NCBI RefSeq assembly: GCF_020991455.1
Contig: NZ_JAJMOX010000021.1
Span: forward strand, 1-51,071
DNA length: 51,071 nucleotides
Source of the DNA: Flavobacterium sp. JAS
Lineage (GTDB): Bacteria > Bacteroidota > Bacteroidia > Flavobacteriales > Flavobacteriaceae
Direction of reading: 5' to 3'
Part shown: positions 1 to 8,384 of the stretch, in pieces
Layout of the letters: each line of letters opens with the position of its first letter
How positions within the stretch are numbered: the first letter of the stretch is position 1
The notes under the pieces: model-generated
What the model saw: only the letters and a program-made list of their open reading frames with translations
Databases searched by the model: none
What the model was told of the DNA's origin: nothing
Program-made: the position numbers and the translations under genes

Positions 1-91
1 TTTCGCAAACAATATATTTCATATATGTAAAATTATTTATTCTATTCAGTCGTTTATGGGTACAAAAGCTTAAGATTGAAGTAATTAATTG

Positions 92-225
92 TTAGGAAAA
101 TACCCAATGTTGATTATCTGCGAAGGCAGGGAATTCATTTGTTGTCCAGCCCGGTATAAATACCAAATTGAAAATATTTTGTGAAGTCCTAAACAAAAGC
201 AGAACATTGAACCTCGGGCCCAAAC
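92..225 (-). pseudogene. possible SusC/RagA C-terminal remnant
   Basis: Most of positions 1-490 has no credible gene. On the minus strand one open stretch of about 41 codons ends in TAA at 92-94 and reads with pieces such as SQNIF, PGW and FADNQ. This loosely recalls the QNLF...GWDPE region near the C-terminus of SusC/RagA-type TonB-dependent transporters. It has no start and lies downstream of the sugar transporter gene on the same strand. The assignment is a guess from short motifs; it could be chance. Confidence 0.22.
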
Positions 226-490
226 CACTACCAATAAAATAATATATTAGGTCACCTTACAAGATCCGGCCCTGCTTTTGCAAATACTTTAGTTAGCGGT
301 ATTGTTCGCTGAGATTAAGACACAGTTATTCTCTCACTTTATTCTAAGTCGGCACAATAGAATAATTGATGAAATTCGTTATACTTAATCCATAAAAAAA
401 ATTTGGGCCAAAACAATGCCATACCAACAAAACTCTTTCTTCTTACACATCAATTAGATCATTCATTTTCCTGATCAATAAAAGTGAATA

Positions 491-1879
491 CTATTTTGTA
501 TTTGTTGAAATTTTATATATTCCTCCAAATTTCAATAATAGCCATGCTATTGGATGCAAAAAAGCCATTATTAAAAACCACTGGGCATACCCTTGACCTT
601 GTACTGCATTTAATACTGGATCTAATAGCATATCAAAAGCTTTGTCTAAAAAACCTGCTGGTTTATTAGATGGGCCTGTAACCATAGAAGCCACTATCAT
701 ATTCATAATAATCCCGCCAACTGTACTACCAGCAGCTACAACACTAAATACAGTTCCTAATGAATGTTTAGGTACAATATCTACTACTAACGAGCTAATG
801 TTAATTAGCCAGGCCAAAGCACCTATTACTGTTAATAAAGTTAATATTAATGACATATTCAAATCTGTTGCTGATGCTATAAAGGCTGACAAAGGCATCA
901 GCAAAGCACATACCAACATAACCCACATTCTACTAGCAACAGGCATAACTCCTTTTTTTACAATTTTACCTGATATAAAGCCTCCCAGTAGGCTCCCAAC
1001 TCCAGCTGCTGCGTAAATTACCCAGGTAATTTTCAATTGCTCTTGGGTAAGGTTTCTATCCGAACTTAAATATTTCGGGAACCAAAATTGGTAGAAATAC
1101 CAAACTGGATCAGTAATTAAACGGGCCAATAATAAAAGCCACGTTCCTCTAAAAGAGAGCACTTGTTTCCAAGACCACGGATTTACACGTTCTGAACTTT
1201 CTCCATCTTCAGCTCGTGAAGCAGTTTGCAACATAGTCAATTCAGAGGTGGTGATTAACTTACTTTTTTCTGGTTGTCTGTAAATGATTAACCAAGGGAT
1301 AAGCCATACCAAACCAGCTAATCCTGTTAGTATAAATGCTATACGCCAACCTTGGCCATTGCCTAACCAATTGGCTATATTAGGAATTATCTCTACATAA
1401 TTATAAGTGGCTAATGGGATAACAATGTAAGGGGCAATAGTAGCCCCAACAGTAGCGCCCATAGTATACAAGCCTATTGCCAACGCCCTTTCTTTTGCCG
1501 GAAACCACTCCGAAACGGCCTTTGACGCTGCTGGCCAAATGCCGGCCTCACCTAAACCTAATCCAAATCTATAAAAACTTAGAGAGTTTACGCCACGTGC
1601 AGCAGCGGTAAGCATGTTGAATACCGACCACCATGCTACGAAGAAAAACAAACTGGCACGAGTACCAATTTTATCAGCAACTCGACCTGAAATCAAATAA
1701 GCGATAGTATAAGCTATTAAGAATATATTGATAACGTTGGCATATTCTTGATCATCCATATCCAAATCTAACTGTATAGTCGGAGCTAAAGCAGATAAGG
1801 TTTGCCTATCAACATAATTTAGAACGGCAGCAACAAATAATAATACAATAATCCACCAACGCATGCCTTTTATTTTCAT
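491..1879 (-). CDS. MFS transporter, anion:cation symporter (hexuronate ExuT-like)
   Basis: A 462-residue inner-membrane permease with about twelve hydrophobic segments. The N-terminus (MRWWIIVLLFVAAVLNYVDR, then QTLSALAP) is the typical TM1 of the ACS branch of the major facilitator superfamily, which takes up hexuronates, galactonate and related acidic sugars. The cytoplasmic TM2-3 loop reads GRVADKIGTR, the MFS motif A region, and FRFGLGLGEAGIWPAASKAVSEWFPAKERA-type residues follow in TM4-5. Length is normal. Upstream on the same strand are a decayed ROK-kinase fragment and a promoter-operator at 2323-2402; a GntR regulator lies beyond. This suggests the survivor of a sugar-acid uptake operon. 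Substrate is inferred from family only. Confidence 0.85.
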   Translation of the reverse strand: MKIKGMRWWIIVLLFVAAVLNYVDRQTLSALAPTIQLDLDMDDQEYANVINIFLIAYTIAYLISGRVADKIGTRASLFFFVAWWSVFNMLTAAARGVNSLSFYRFGLGLGEAGIWPAASKAVSEWFPAKERALAIGLYTMGATVGATIAPYIVIPLATYNYVEIIPNIANWLGNGQGWRIAFILTGLAGLVWLIPWLIIYRQPEKSKLITTSELTMLQTASRAEDGESSERVNPWSWKQVLSFRGTWLLLLARLITDPVWYFYQFWFPKYLSSDRNLTQEQLKITWVIYAAAGVGSLLGGFISGKIVKKGVMPVASRMWVMLVCALLMPLSAFIASATDLNMSLILTLLTVIGALAWLINISSLVVDIVPKHSLGTVFSVVAAGSTVGGIIMNMIVASMVTGPSNKPAGFLDKAFDMLLDPVLNAVQGQGYAQWFLIMAFLHPIAWLLLKFGGIYKISTNTK

Positions 1880-1950
1880 ATTTAATTTATTAATCAGTTA
1901 AATAATATTCTTTTTATTAATCCCTTTTTCAAGCAATACCGCATCAAAGG

Positions 1951-2190
1951 TCAAAGTATTTCTTTTTTCATTTCGATAGATGTTCTCTCCAAAATCCAGT
2001 TAATCATTCCTCCTGCTCCAGACCCTTAATTATTATTACCCAAGTGATATATAGCTCCCTAAATTCTAATAGTACTTCATTAGATATATTAGGTATATCT
2101 CGGCTAATGTCATCAACAATTTTATCTCAGGCAGTATCTATAACATATCCCAAACCTGCTAATCCTCCAGTTACAACTACCGATCTGATG
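1951..2190 (-). pseudogene. decayed C-terminus of a ROK-family sugar kinase
   Basis: Minus-strand translation gives VVTGGLAGLGYVIDTA, a stop, DKIVDDISRDIPNISNEVLL, then after a frame change GAIYHLGNNN, a stop, GSGAGGMINWILER and a final stop at 1951-1953. The order 'GG(L/V)A..G...D.....' followed by 'LGNNAG..GAG' is the usual C-terminal end of ROK-family glucokinases. At least two stops and a frameshift make it non-functional. It sits between the promoter-operator at 2323-2402 and the MFS gene, so it was probably the first gene of that operon. Identification rests on short motifs. Confidence 0.45.
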
Positions 2191-2322
2191 TAGCAATCCT
2201 ATCTCAATTATAAGAGTAGTCCCCCCCTCTATCGGCTGCAAAATTAAAGTCCGGTAACAAAACCGATCCTTAAAAAATATTACAATTGCACAAATATGTC
2301 AACCTGGATATATTGAAACGAC

Positions 2323-2402
2323 AACTAGTCTGGTTTGGTTTGGTTGGTAAATATAGGACATTTTTTAGAATAACAAACAAAAACCGTATTTTTTTCAAAT
2401 AA
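2323..2402 (-). promoter_or_regulatory. promoter plus operator, shared with the element at 49.7 kb
   Basis: On the plus strand this holds AACTAGTCTGGTTTGGTTTG followed by an A/T-rich block. Read on the minus strand it shows TTG, 18 bases, TATATTTA, matching the Bacteroidota promoter form, followed directly by repeated CCAAA units and CCAGACTAGTT. The 17-mer TCTGGTTTGGTTTGGTT (2329-2345) recurs at 49695-49711 with the same flanks over about 75 bp. The CCAGACTAGTT part also occurs upstream of the GntR gene at 3677-3693. It points toward the ROK remnant and the MFS gene. A GntR operator is inferred. Confidence 0.6.
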
Positions 2403-2493
2403 CAAAAAACAGATCCTGCTAACCAGTACAGCAATATATAATCAAAAAGAAGAAGGTAAATACACCCAATAGGCACAAACAAAAGAGGGAATC

Positions 2494-2530
2494 AAAAAAA
2501 ACCTTATCTTGATTTACGCCAAGGATAAGG
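2494..2530 (-). terminator. rho-independent terminator of the GntR gene
   Basis: On the minus strand a stem CCTTATC(C)TTG / CAAGATAAGG with one bulged base and an eight-base loop is followed by a run of T. It lies about 80 bases beyond the GntR stop codon and before the next promoter, so it separates the regulator from the transporter operon. Confidence 0.75.
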
Positions 2531-2611
2531 ATAATTTTAAAAAATAAACACAATGAAAATTTTCAAAGCAAACACGTAAAAAACAATAACTTAAAAGAAC
2601 AAAAAATAACT

Positions 2612-3625
2612 CTATATTGAATCTCTTATAATAATTTCTGAAGGATTAACTTCTGTGACAGTTTCATTATTATTTATCACCTCAGCAGCTCGTTGTCCCA
2701 TTCTAAAAAAATCAGTAGAAATAACAGTTATTCCTCCTTCTAAAACTTCCTTCAACTGTGTTTCATTATAAGATATTACACCAATCTCTTTTCCAAGATT
2801 GCAGCTGTTTTTTCTACAGAACTTAATAATTTTCACAAGATCATCATTTTTCTCACTAATTAAGATATACAAATTTCCTTTTTTAATCTCATCAATTTCG
2901 TTGTGATCAATAGTTGAATTTTTCACGCCAAAACGAGCACAGTATTTTTCAAAACCCTGCAGGACTGAAGTTCTATGTGGGGCTGTTGAAGGAGCAACCA
3001 AGCAAATTTCATCGTACTTCTTAATCTTATCAGAAACTTTCGAAAGCGACTCAAAAATGTCATTCTCAAAATTTTGATAAATTTGACTATGCTGCATTAA
3101 AACTCCTTGCTCTTTTTGATCAATTAGAATTAATTTGCCTTCTGGAATTAAATTGAGCACATCACTTACACCTTCATTAAAAAAAGTGCTAATCACAAAA
3201 TGAGTATAAGAATTCAGATTTTCGACTATCAATGACTTGAAAACTTTTTTATTACCATGATGAAAAAAGATATCAACTTCAGAGTTTTTATCTAAATTAA
3301 ATCTTAAACCATCATAGATTCTTTCTTTAAATGAAGTCATCTTATCTAACATAAAAAAAACTCTATATTGAATACTTGTATTTACCTTAGTAATAAAGTA
3401 ACCTTTTCTATTAGACGAGGCAATAATTCCTTTTTCTGAAAGAATATTTAATGATTTAAAAACAGTTTCACGACTGAGTCCTAATTTATCTGAAATATTT
3501 TTAACAGAGGGAAGTCTATCATTAATTTGAGCATTTCCGGATGTTATATAATCAACAATAGTATCTACTAACTGTTTGTATTTCGGGATTTTAGATTCAG
3601 GATTAATTTCTAAATGTTCAAGCAT
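2612..3625 (-). CDS. GntR-family regulator with LacI-type ligand domain
   Basis: A 337-residue transcription factor. Residues about 10-75 form a GntR winged helix (PKYKQLVDTIVDYI, then DRLPSVKNISDKLGLSRETV and the wing GIIASSNRKGYFI). From about residue 85 the protein resembles the periplasmic-binding-like sensor fold of LacI regulators rather than the FadR or UbiC domains. Such hybrids usually sense sugars in Bacteroidota. A likely promoter (TATATTTG on the minus strand, 3650-3657) and an operator-like repeat at 3677-3693 precede the gene, consistent with autoregulation. The neighbouring transporter operon has the same motif, so control of that operon is inferred. Confidence 0.85.
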   Translation of the reverse strand: MLEHLEINPESKIPKYKQLVDTIVDYITSGNAQINDRLPSVKNISDKLGLSRETVFKSLNILSEKGIIASSNRKGYFITKVNTSIQYRVFFMLDKMTSFKERIYDGLRFNLDKNSEVDIFFHHGNKKVFKSLIVENLNSYTHFVISTFFNEGVSDVLNLIPEGKLILIDQKEQGVLMQHSQIYQNFENDIFESLSKVSDKIKKYDEICLVAPSTAPHRTSVLQGFEKYCARFGVKNSTIDHNEIDEIKKGNLYILISEKNDDLVKIIKFCRKNSCNLGKEIGVISYNETQLKEVLEGGITVISTDFFRMGQRAAEVINNNETVTEVNPSEIIIRDSI

Positions 3626-3676
3626 AAACGATAATTAAAATAGTTGAAACAAATATAGACAAACGCATCAATAAAT

Positions 3677-3693
3677 ACCAGACCAGACTAGTT
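3677..3693. promoter_or_regulatory. putative GntR operator upstream of the GntR gene
   Basis: ACCAGACCAGACTAGTT is the inverse complement of the AACTAGTCTGGT(T)TGGT element at 2323. It lies about 50 bases ahead of the GntR start codon, close to where the -33 region would be. Two copies in opposite orientation bracketing the regulator gene fit a self-regulated local operator. Confidence 0.5.
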
Positions 3694-3864
3694 TTTTATA
3701 TTACAAAATAAAGATACAACAATCATTAAATGTGAAATGCTTTACATACCTACATACATTAACACTCGTTTTAATATCCAAGTCTACTACCATTAAAGAT
3801 ATTCTCTACAATAGCCTTCATATTTTGGCAAGGGTTATTATAAGTTAAAAAAGAGGTCTTTAAT

Positions 3865-4208
3865 TTATTTATCCTCTATAATTACTTTTCGATGTTTTAT
3901 GCCCCAATCAGTAAGATTGTTATTATAGTTCCCAACGTTTTGCCATATTCCGTTAGATGGTATTGTACGGTTACAGGCTGAGTGTCTAAAACAGTACGGG
4001 TTATTAATTTGTTCAACTCCAGCTCGTTTTATTCCTTGCTCAGCATCTTATTTGAAATACCATTAGCATCAACTAAAAGATCAGAGAATCTTCTTTTGTT
4101 GTAATAGCAAATAGATGAAAAAATAGAAATTTTCCATTCAATGCAGCCATCGCATCATGGACACCCTTACTTTTTTTTATGTCCGATTTGACATTCTTTG
4201 TCACTCAT
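3865..4208 (-). pseudogene. dead HxlR-family regulator
   Basis: The minus strand can be followed from ATG at 4206-4208 (MSDKECQIGHKKK) to a stop at 3865-3867. Segments RRFSDLLVDANGISNKMLS, NELELNKLITRTVLDTQPVT and VQYHLTEYGKTL match the intact HxlR at 28610-28960 closely. The frame is broken by several stops and at least one frameshift, and the length (344 bases) is not a multiple of three. It is divergent from the SDR gene at 4314 and keeps the same intergenic operator found between the 28.6-kb HxlR and its nitroreductase. The SDR has therefore probably lost its own regulator. Confidence 0.85.
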
Positions 4209-4225
4209 GAGTTGCTTTGTTACTC

Positions 4226-4258
4226 AAATGTTACTGTTACTTTTTGTTACAAAGTGAC
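4226..4258. promoter_or_regulatory. HxlR-type operator (copy 1)
   Basis: Contains AAATGTTACTGTTACTTTTT, identical over 20 bases to 28978-28997, followed after six bases by AAGTGAC in both places. The half sites form GTTACTT-N9-AAGTGAC, an imperfect palindrome. It lies in the divergent region between the dead HxlR and the SDR gene. Confidence 0.6.
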
Positions 4259-4313
4259 TAAAATAAATTCAACTACACTAACTTCGTAAAATAAATAGCA
4301 AAATAATTAAAAA

Positions 4314-5060
4314 ATGAATTTCACAAACAAAAATGTCATCATTACTGGTGGTAGTGCAGGAATTGGATTTGCAACCGCAAAAGAATTTATTGATGCTGGA
4401 GCAAATGTTTGGATTACAGGAAGAAATGCCGAAAATTTGGAAAAAGCGGCAATCGAAATCAATAGTACAAGATTGAAAACTGTAGTTTCAGACACTTCAA
4501 AACTTGAAGATATCTCTCTTTTGGAAAAAGCTTTTTCAGATAGCAACACTAAATTAGATGTTCTTTTTCTTAATGCAGGAGTAGCTAAATTTACACCAAT
4601 TGCTCAGGTAACAGAAGCAGAATTTGACTTACAATTTAATACTAACGTCAAAGGTCACTTTTTTACTCTGCAAAAATTGCTTCCTTATTTAGTAGATGGC
4701 GCATCAGTCATATTTACCTCATCAACAACTGCAATATCGGCAAATTTAACAACTAGTGTATATTCTGCCACCAAAGGAGCATTAAATAAAATTGCTCATA
4801 TTGCAGCAAATGAACTTGCAGGGAGAAAAATACGTGTAAACATTGTTAGCCCTGGGCCAGTGGTAACCCCTGGCTTAAATAGGGTCGCAACTGCTGAGGT
4901 AAAAGAGTACTTAGCTAATAATGCTTTTGCACTACAAAGATTAGGAGATCCATCTGAAATAGCAAGAACAGTATTATTCCTAGCTTCGGATTCAGCTAGT
5001 TTTATCACAGGAACTGATATTGTAGTTGACGGAGGATATATCAATTATGCGCTTAAATAA
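4314..5060 (+). CDS. SDR-family oxidoreductase (classical)
   Basis: A 248-residue short-chain dehydrogenase/reductase. The cofactor motif TGGSAGIG is at residues 11-18, NAG at about 91-93, a catalytic serine in IFTSST near residue 140, and the YSATKGA motif (Tyr-x-x-x-Lys) near 152. The C-terminal SPGPVVTPG and FLASDSASFITGTDIVVDGG are typical of classical SDRs. Length is normal for the family. It is cytoplasmic and NAD(P)-dependent; the substrate is unknown. The gene is divergent from a dead HxlR gene with a preserved operator, so it was probably part of an HxlR-controlled stress response. Confidence 0.9.
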   Translation: MNFTNKNVIITGGSAGIGFATAKEFIDAGANVWITGRNAENLEKAAIEINSTRLKTVVSDTSKLEDISLLEKAFSDSNTKLDVLFLNAGVAKFTPIAQVTEAEFDLQFNTNVKGHFFTLQKLLPYLVDGASVIFTSSTTAISANLTTSVYSATKGALNKIAHIAANELAGRKIRVNIVSPGPVVTPGLNRVATAEVKEYLANNAFALQRLGDPSEIARTVLFLASDSASFITGTDIVVDGGYINYALK

Positions 5061-5136
5061 AACCATCACTTATTTCTTTATGAATAAGGTCGATTATTGG
5101 GAAATAAGATAAAAAACATACTTAATTGTATTATTT

Positions 5137-5292
5137 GACAAAATAGAGAAAGCACATTGCGATATACAAAATCCATTCTTGCAAATTATGGGTAAATGGA
5201 AACTTCATGACCAATTAGCAACAGAATATGATTTTTCAAATTCTATTATTCTTTGTAATCTAAATATTAGTCCTGACTATTTTCTTTATTAA
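5137..5292 (+). pseudogene. possible HxlR N-terminal fragment
   Basis: A short open stretch reads DKIEKAHCDIQNPFLQIMGK, then WKL, with QLATEYDFSNS and NISPDYF further on. The Cys-Asp-Ile-Gln, GKWKL, QLA...Y.FS and ISP spacing resembles the first half of HxlR proteins. There is no start codon in place and the frame ends at 5290-5292, so any gene here is long dead. The rest of 5061-5789 contains a terminator-like hairpin and nothing else I recognise. Confidence 0.3.
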
Positions 5293-5428
5293 GAAATATA
5301 AAAAAATAGCAAGTGCTCCTCTAGGTCCCTGTTCTTATAGTACTGTATGAAGTCCAATATTTATTGGGATTAAATCAAAGTTTGTGCAGCCGCTTCCTCC
5401 ACTAGTTTCAAAAGAAACTTTAAAAGTC

Positions 5429-5465
5429 AAAAGCCTTTAAATTTCGATGTTTAAAGGCTTTTTCT
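5429..5465 (+). terminator. rho-independent terminator
   Basis: AAAAGCCTTTAAA, loop TTTCGATG, TTTAAAGGCTTTT with further T: a perfect 13-bp stem. It lies 370 bases after the SDR gene and may have served a gene now lost. Confidence 0.7.
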
Positions 5466-5902
5466 TAGCAAAAAAGAAAACTAAAAGATGTGAATTTCCC
5501 AAGAATTCACTGTCATTAATAGTAGCAGCTCTCAAAATTTTTAAATCAATTTGAGTATTAACTTAAAAACTAAATATGATAAAGTAATTTTTATCAAAAA
5601 TCGGACAAAGTAGATAAAAACGGCAAATTATCGATATTCTGGAATATATGGAGAGACTAAGGTAATACGATTTAATCAAAATTTTCAAATTATCAACGTT
5701 GACAGAAAAATACTTATCTAACTTCATCGCTAAAAAGAATATGATTCCCGAATATCAGGGAAATGGTTTTGAAATGAGTTACAAGTTGTGAGTTAGAATA
5801 GAGGTAAATCGTTAAAACGTTTCATTATTACCAACTTTTGTATCACAATCGCTATTCTCAATAAGCACAACTTTGTCCTTACTATTTATTAAAAATAAAA
5901 TA

Positions 5903-6724
5903 ATGGCAAAAACAATTTTTATAACAGGTGCATCCCGTGGATTCGGAAGGATTTGGACAGAGGCATTTTTAAGACGTGGCGATAATGTAGTTGCGGCTGT
6001 CCGCAACCCTGAAACATTAACCGAACTTGCAGAAGAATTCTCTTTAAATTTATTGGTTATAAAGCTTGATGTCACTGATAGAAGTGAAAGTTTTAAAGCA
6101 ATTCAAACTGCCAAAAAACACTTCGGGACCATTGACGTCTTAATCAACAATGCCGGTTTTGGACACATTGGGGCGATAGAGGAACTAAATGAAAAAGATG
6201 TTAGGGCGCAATTTGAAACCAATGTACTGGGGTCATTAGGGACTATTCAGGCAGTTCTGCCAATTATGCGTGAGCAATACTCAGGACATATCATTCAACT
6301 TTCAAGTGCCCTGGGATTGAATACAATATCACTAATGGGGCTTTATAGTGCTACCAAGTTTGCAATAGAAGGTCTTACTGAAACTTTGGCCGGCGAAGTT
6401 CGTGGATTTGGTATTAATGTGACCATTGTAGAGCCAACTGGTTATTCCACAGATTTCTTCAAAGCAACTTCTCTTGCACTCAGCGAATCAATACCAGTTT
6501 ACGACAGCATAAAAAAAGATTTTTATGACCTCAATATTGTGCAGAATTTCGGCAAACCCGCAGCAACTGCCAATGCCATTCTAAGCTTGGTGGATTCGGA
6601 AAATCCGCCATTAAGATTACTATTGGGCAAAAATGCTTATTCCTGGACAAAACAAACTTACGAAGAACGACTCAAAACATGGGAATTATGGCAAGATGTT
6701 GCTGTGGCAGCACATGGTCAATAA
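5903..6724 (+). CDS. SDR-family oxidoreductase (intact copy)
   Basis: Starting at ATG 5903 (MAKTIFITGASRGFGRIW) gives 273 residues; an upstream in-frame ATG at 5873 would add ten residues without SDR character. TGASRGFG is the nucleotide-binding motif, NNAGFG follows near residue 88, and YSATKFA carries the catalytic Tyr and Lys. The C-terminal PTGYSTDF and a long tail place it with the retinol-dehydrogenase-like SDRs often annotated simply as SDR oxidoreductase. The AraC regulator follows after 58 bases in the same direction, so they probably form a unit. A second, dead copy lies at 10602-11136. Confidence 0.9.
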   Translation: MAKTIFITGASRGFGRIWTEAFLRRGDNVVAAVRNPETLTELAEEFSLNLLVIKLDVTDRSESFKAIQTAKKHFGTIDVLINNAGFGHIGAIEELNEKDVRAQFETNVLGSLGTIQAVLPIMREQYSGHIIQLSSALGLNTISLMGLYSATKFAIEGLTETLAGEVRGFGINVTIVEPTGYSTDFFKATSLALSESIPVYDSIKKDFYDLNIVQNFGKPAATANAILSLVDSENPPLRLLLGKNAYSWTKQTYEERLKTWELWQDVAVAAHGQ

Positions 6725-6782
6725 AAATTTAAAAAAATATCCGAATCTGGCTTTGCCCAGTTCTGTTTTAATAAAAAAACAA

Positions 6783-7679
6783 ATGAAACATTTCAAAAAA
6801 ATCAGCGATCTACATGAAGCACTCGATGTAAAACCTCCGGAGAACCCGCTTTTTAGTATGGCATATGGTGAAGGGGACACATGTACAGCTAAAAGTACTC
6901 TTGAATTTTCGTCCGAATTTTATATCATAGGATTTAAAAAGTTGAAATCCGGCAGTATGTTGTATGGGAAAACAAAGTATCATCATGAGCGTGGTTCAAT
7001 GTTGTTCACAAAGCCCCATCAGAAAGTGGTTTTTAAAAATGTGGAATTACAGGAACATGGATTTCTAATTGTTATTCATGAAGATTTTTTACCTGGAACA
7101 GCTCTTTACAACGAAATCAAGAGATATAGCTATTTCAATTATGAGGTCAATGAGGGATTACATCTTTCGCCAGCAGAAGAGGATATCATCTGGAATCTGT
7201 ATTTCAGCATTGAAAAAGAATACAATAATAATACTGACGAACTAAGCAAAGCCATTATTGTAAGTCATCTGGATGCAATGCTTAAATATGCACAGCGCTT
7301 TTATAAAAGGCAGTTTATAAACCGTACGCAGCTAATTGGTTCTACACTCACCAAGTTTAATGCTTTGCTGATTGCAAATTTTGAAGAAAGAAAAACAAAA
7401 AATATTGGACTGCCAACAGTATCACTAATGGCAGAGAAGCTAAATATATCTCCTCGATATTTAACTGATTTACTTAAGCAGGAAACAGGAAAGACCGCTC
7501 TAGAACTTATTCATCTTTTTTTGATGGGTGAGGCAAAAAACTTATTGACCCAAGGTGACCTGAACATTTCTGAGGTTTCCCATTTACTAGGCTTTGAAAA
7601 CACAACCTATTTTTCTCGCTTGTTTAAAAAAGAAGTAGGCCGCACACCAAATGAATTCAAAGTAAACAGATTAAATTAA
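6783..7679 (+). CDS. AraC-family regulator (copy 1)
   Basis: ATG at 6783 (MKHFKKISDLHEALDVKPPE) gives 298 residues and matches the start of the paralogue at 11202; longer upstream readings overlap the SDR gene. The N-terminal two thirds is a ligand or dimerisation domain with no obvious assignment. The last 100 residues are an AraC/XylS double helix-turn-helix (LMAEKLNISPRYLTDLLKQE and HLLGFENTTYFSRLFKKEVG). It probably regulates the adjacent SDR gene. The paralogue is over 90 percent similar by eye. Confidence 0.9.
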   Translation: MKHFKKISDLHEALDVKPPENPLFSMAYGEGDTCTAKSTLEFSSEFYIIGFKKLKSGSMLYGKTKYHHERGSMLFTKPHQKVVFKNVELQEHGFLIVIHEDFLPGTALYNEIKRYSYFNYEVNEGLHLSPAEEDIIWNLYFSIEKEYNNNTDELSKAIIVSHLDAMLKYAQRFYKRQFINRTQLIGSTLTKFNALLIANFEERKTKNIGLPTVSLMAEKLNISPRYLTDLLKQETGKTALELIHLFLMGEAKNLLTQGDLNISEVSHLLGFENTTYFSRLFKKEVGRTPNEFKVNRLN

Positions 7680-8384
7680 TTTTAAAATATTATAAAATGA
7701 TTCATAACTTTTTTACAAAAGCAAAAAAAATACTGATATTTTATCGGAAAAAAGAGAAAGACTTTTCGATAACATATTTTGCAAAAAAACTTTTCATTCC
7801 CTTACACCCTTTAAGTCTTACCAAAAAAAAGCTAAAAAAACCGCACGGAATCATGTACACATAGCTCTTTTGTAGGTAGCGAGACATTGAAATACATAAA
7901 CCAGCTATTTCATAAAAAATTGGACTGTCGCTTGTCTTTCACTAAGTCTGCGCATTTTGCTAACTTCTTTAAGAAACAAGAAAAAATTACGCTTTTGCAA
8001 TATTGAAAATCAAAACAAATTTAATTTTTGCACTTGTATCTTTAATTTTTCTGAGATTTTCCCGATTTACTCATTGAATCTTTACCGTATCAAAAAATAA
8101 AATTATTGTAATTTCTAATTGGCAGATAAAAATAAACATTTAGCAGGTATTAAAAATACTTGCTTTCGAACTACAAAAACACAAGTTGCAGGAAATTAGC
8201 ATTGTAAGTTATCACATTTTTCAATCACCGAAAGAACCTTAAAAACTTACATTGCCTGAAGAATATGTGTCGCTGAATGGTCTTGTTGCACTTGCATAAC
8301 AAAAGTTACACACCAATAGTCAAATAACAACTACAACCGGTTCTTTCAAAAAGAGCAGGCGATACACACATTAAATTATAATTA
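7680..8384. other. 705-bp region without a recognisable gene
   Basis: The first 120 bases belong to the duplicated SDR-AraC unit. The rest is AT-rich with stops in all frames and no hairpin followed by T that I would call a terminator. I see no RNA gene. Confidence 0.6.

Larger units (their letters stand above)
5790..7805 (+). repeat. direct duplication, copy 1 (SDR-AraC unit)
   Basis: From AGTTAGAATAG near 5791 through the SDR and AraC genes and about 120 bases beyond the AraC stop, the sequence is closely similar to 10488-12215. Both genes are intact in this copy. The two copies lie 4.7 kb apart in the same orientation. Confidence 0.85.

Noticed and set aside
2270..2482. 70-codon minus-strand frame across the promoter-operator at 2.3 kb
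   Set aside because: It reads straight through the conserved promoter element and terminator flank, and lacks any family resemblance.
5290..5430. Possible tRNA or attachment site in the GC-richer patch before the terminator
   Set aside because: No cloverleaf could be drawn and no TTCRANY arm is present.
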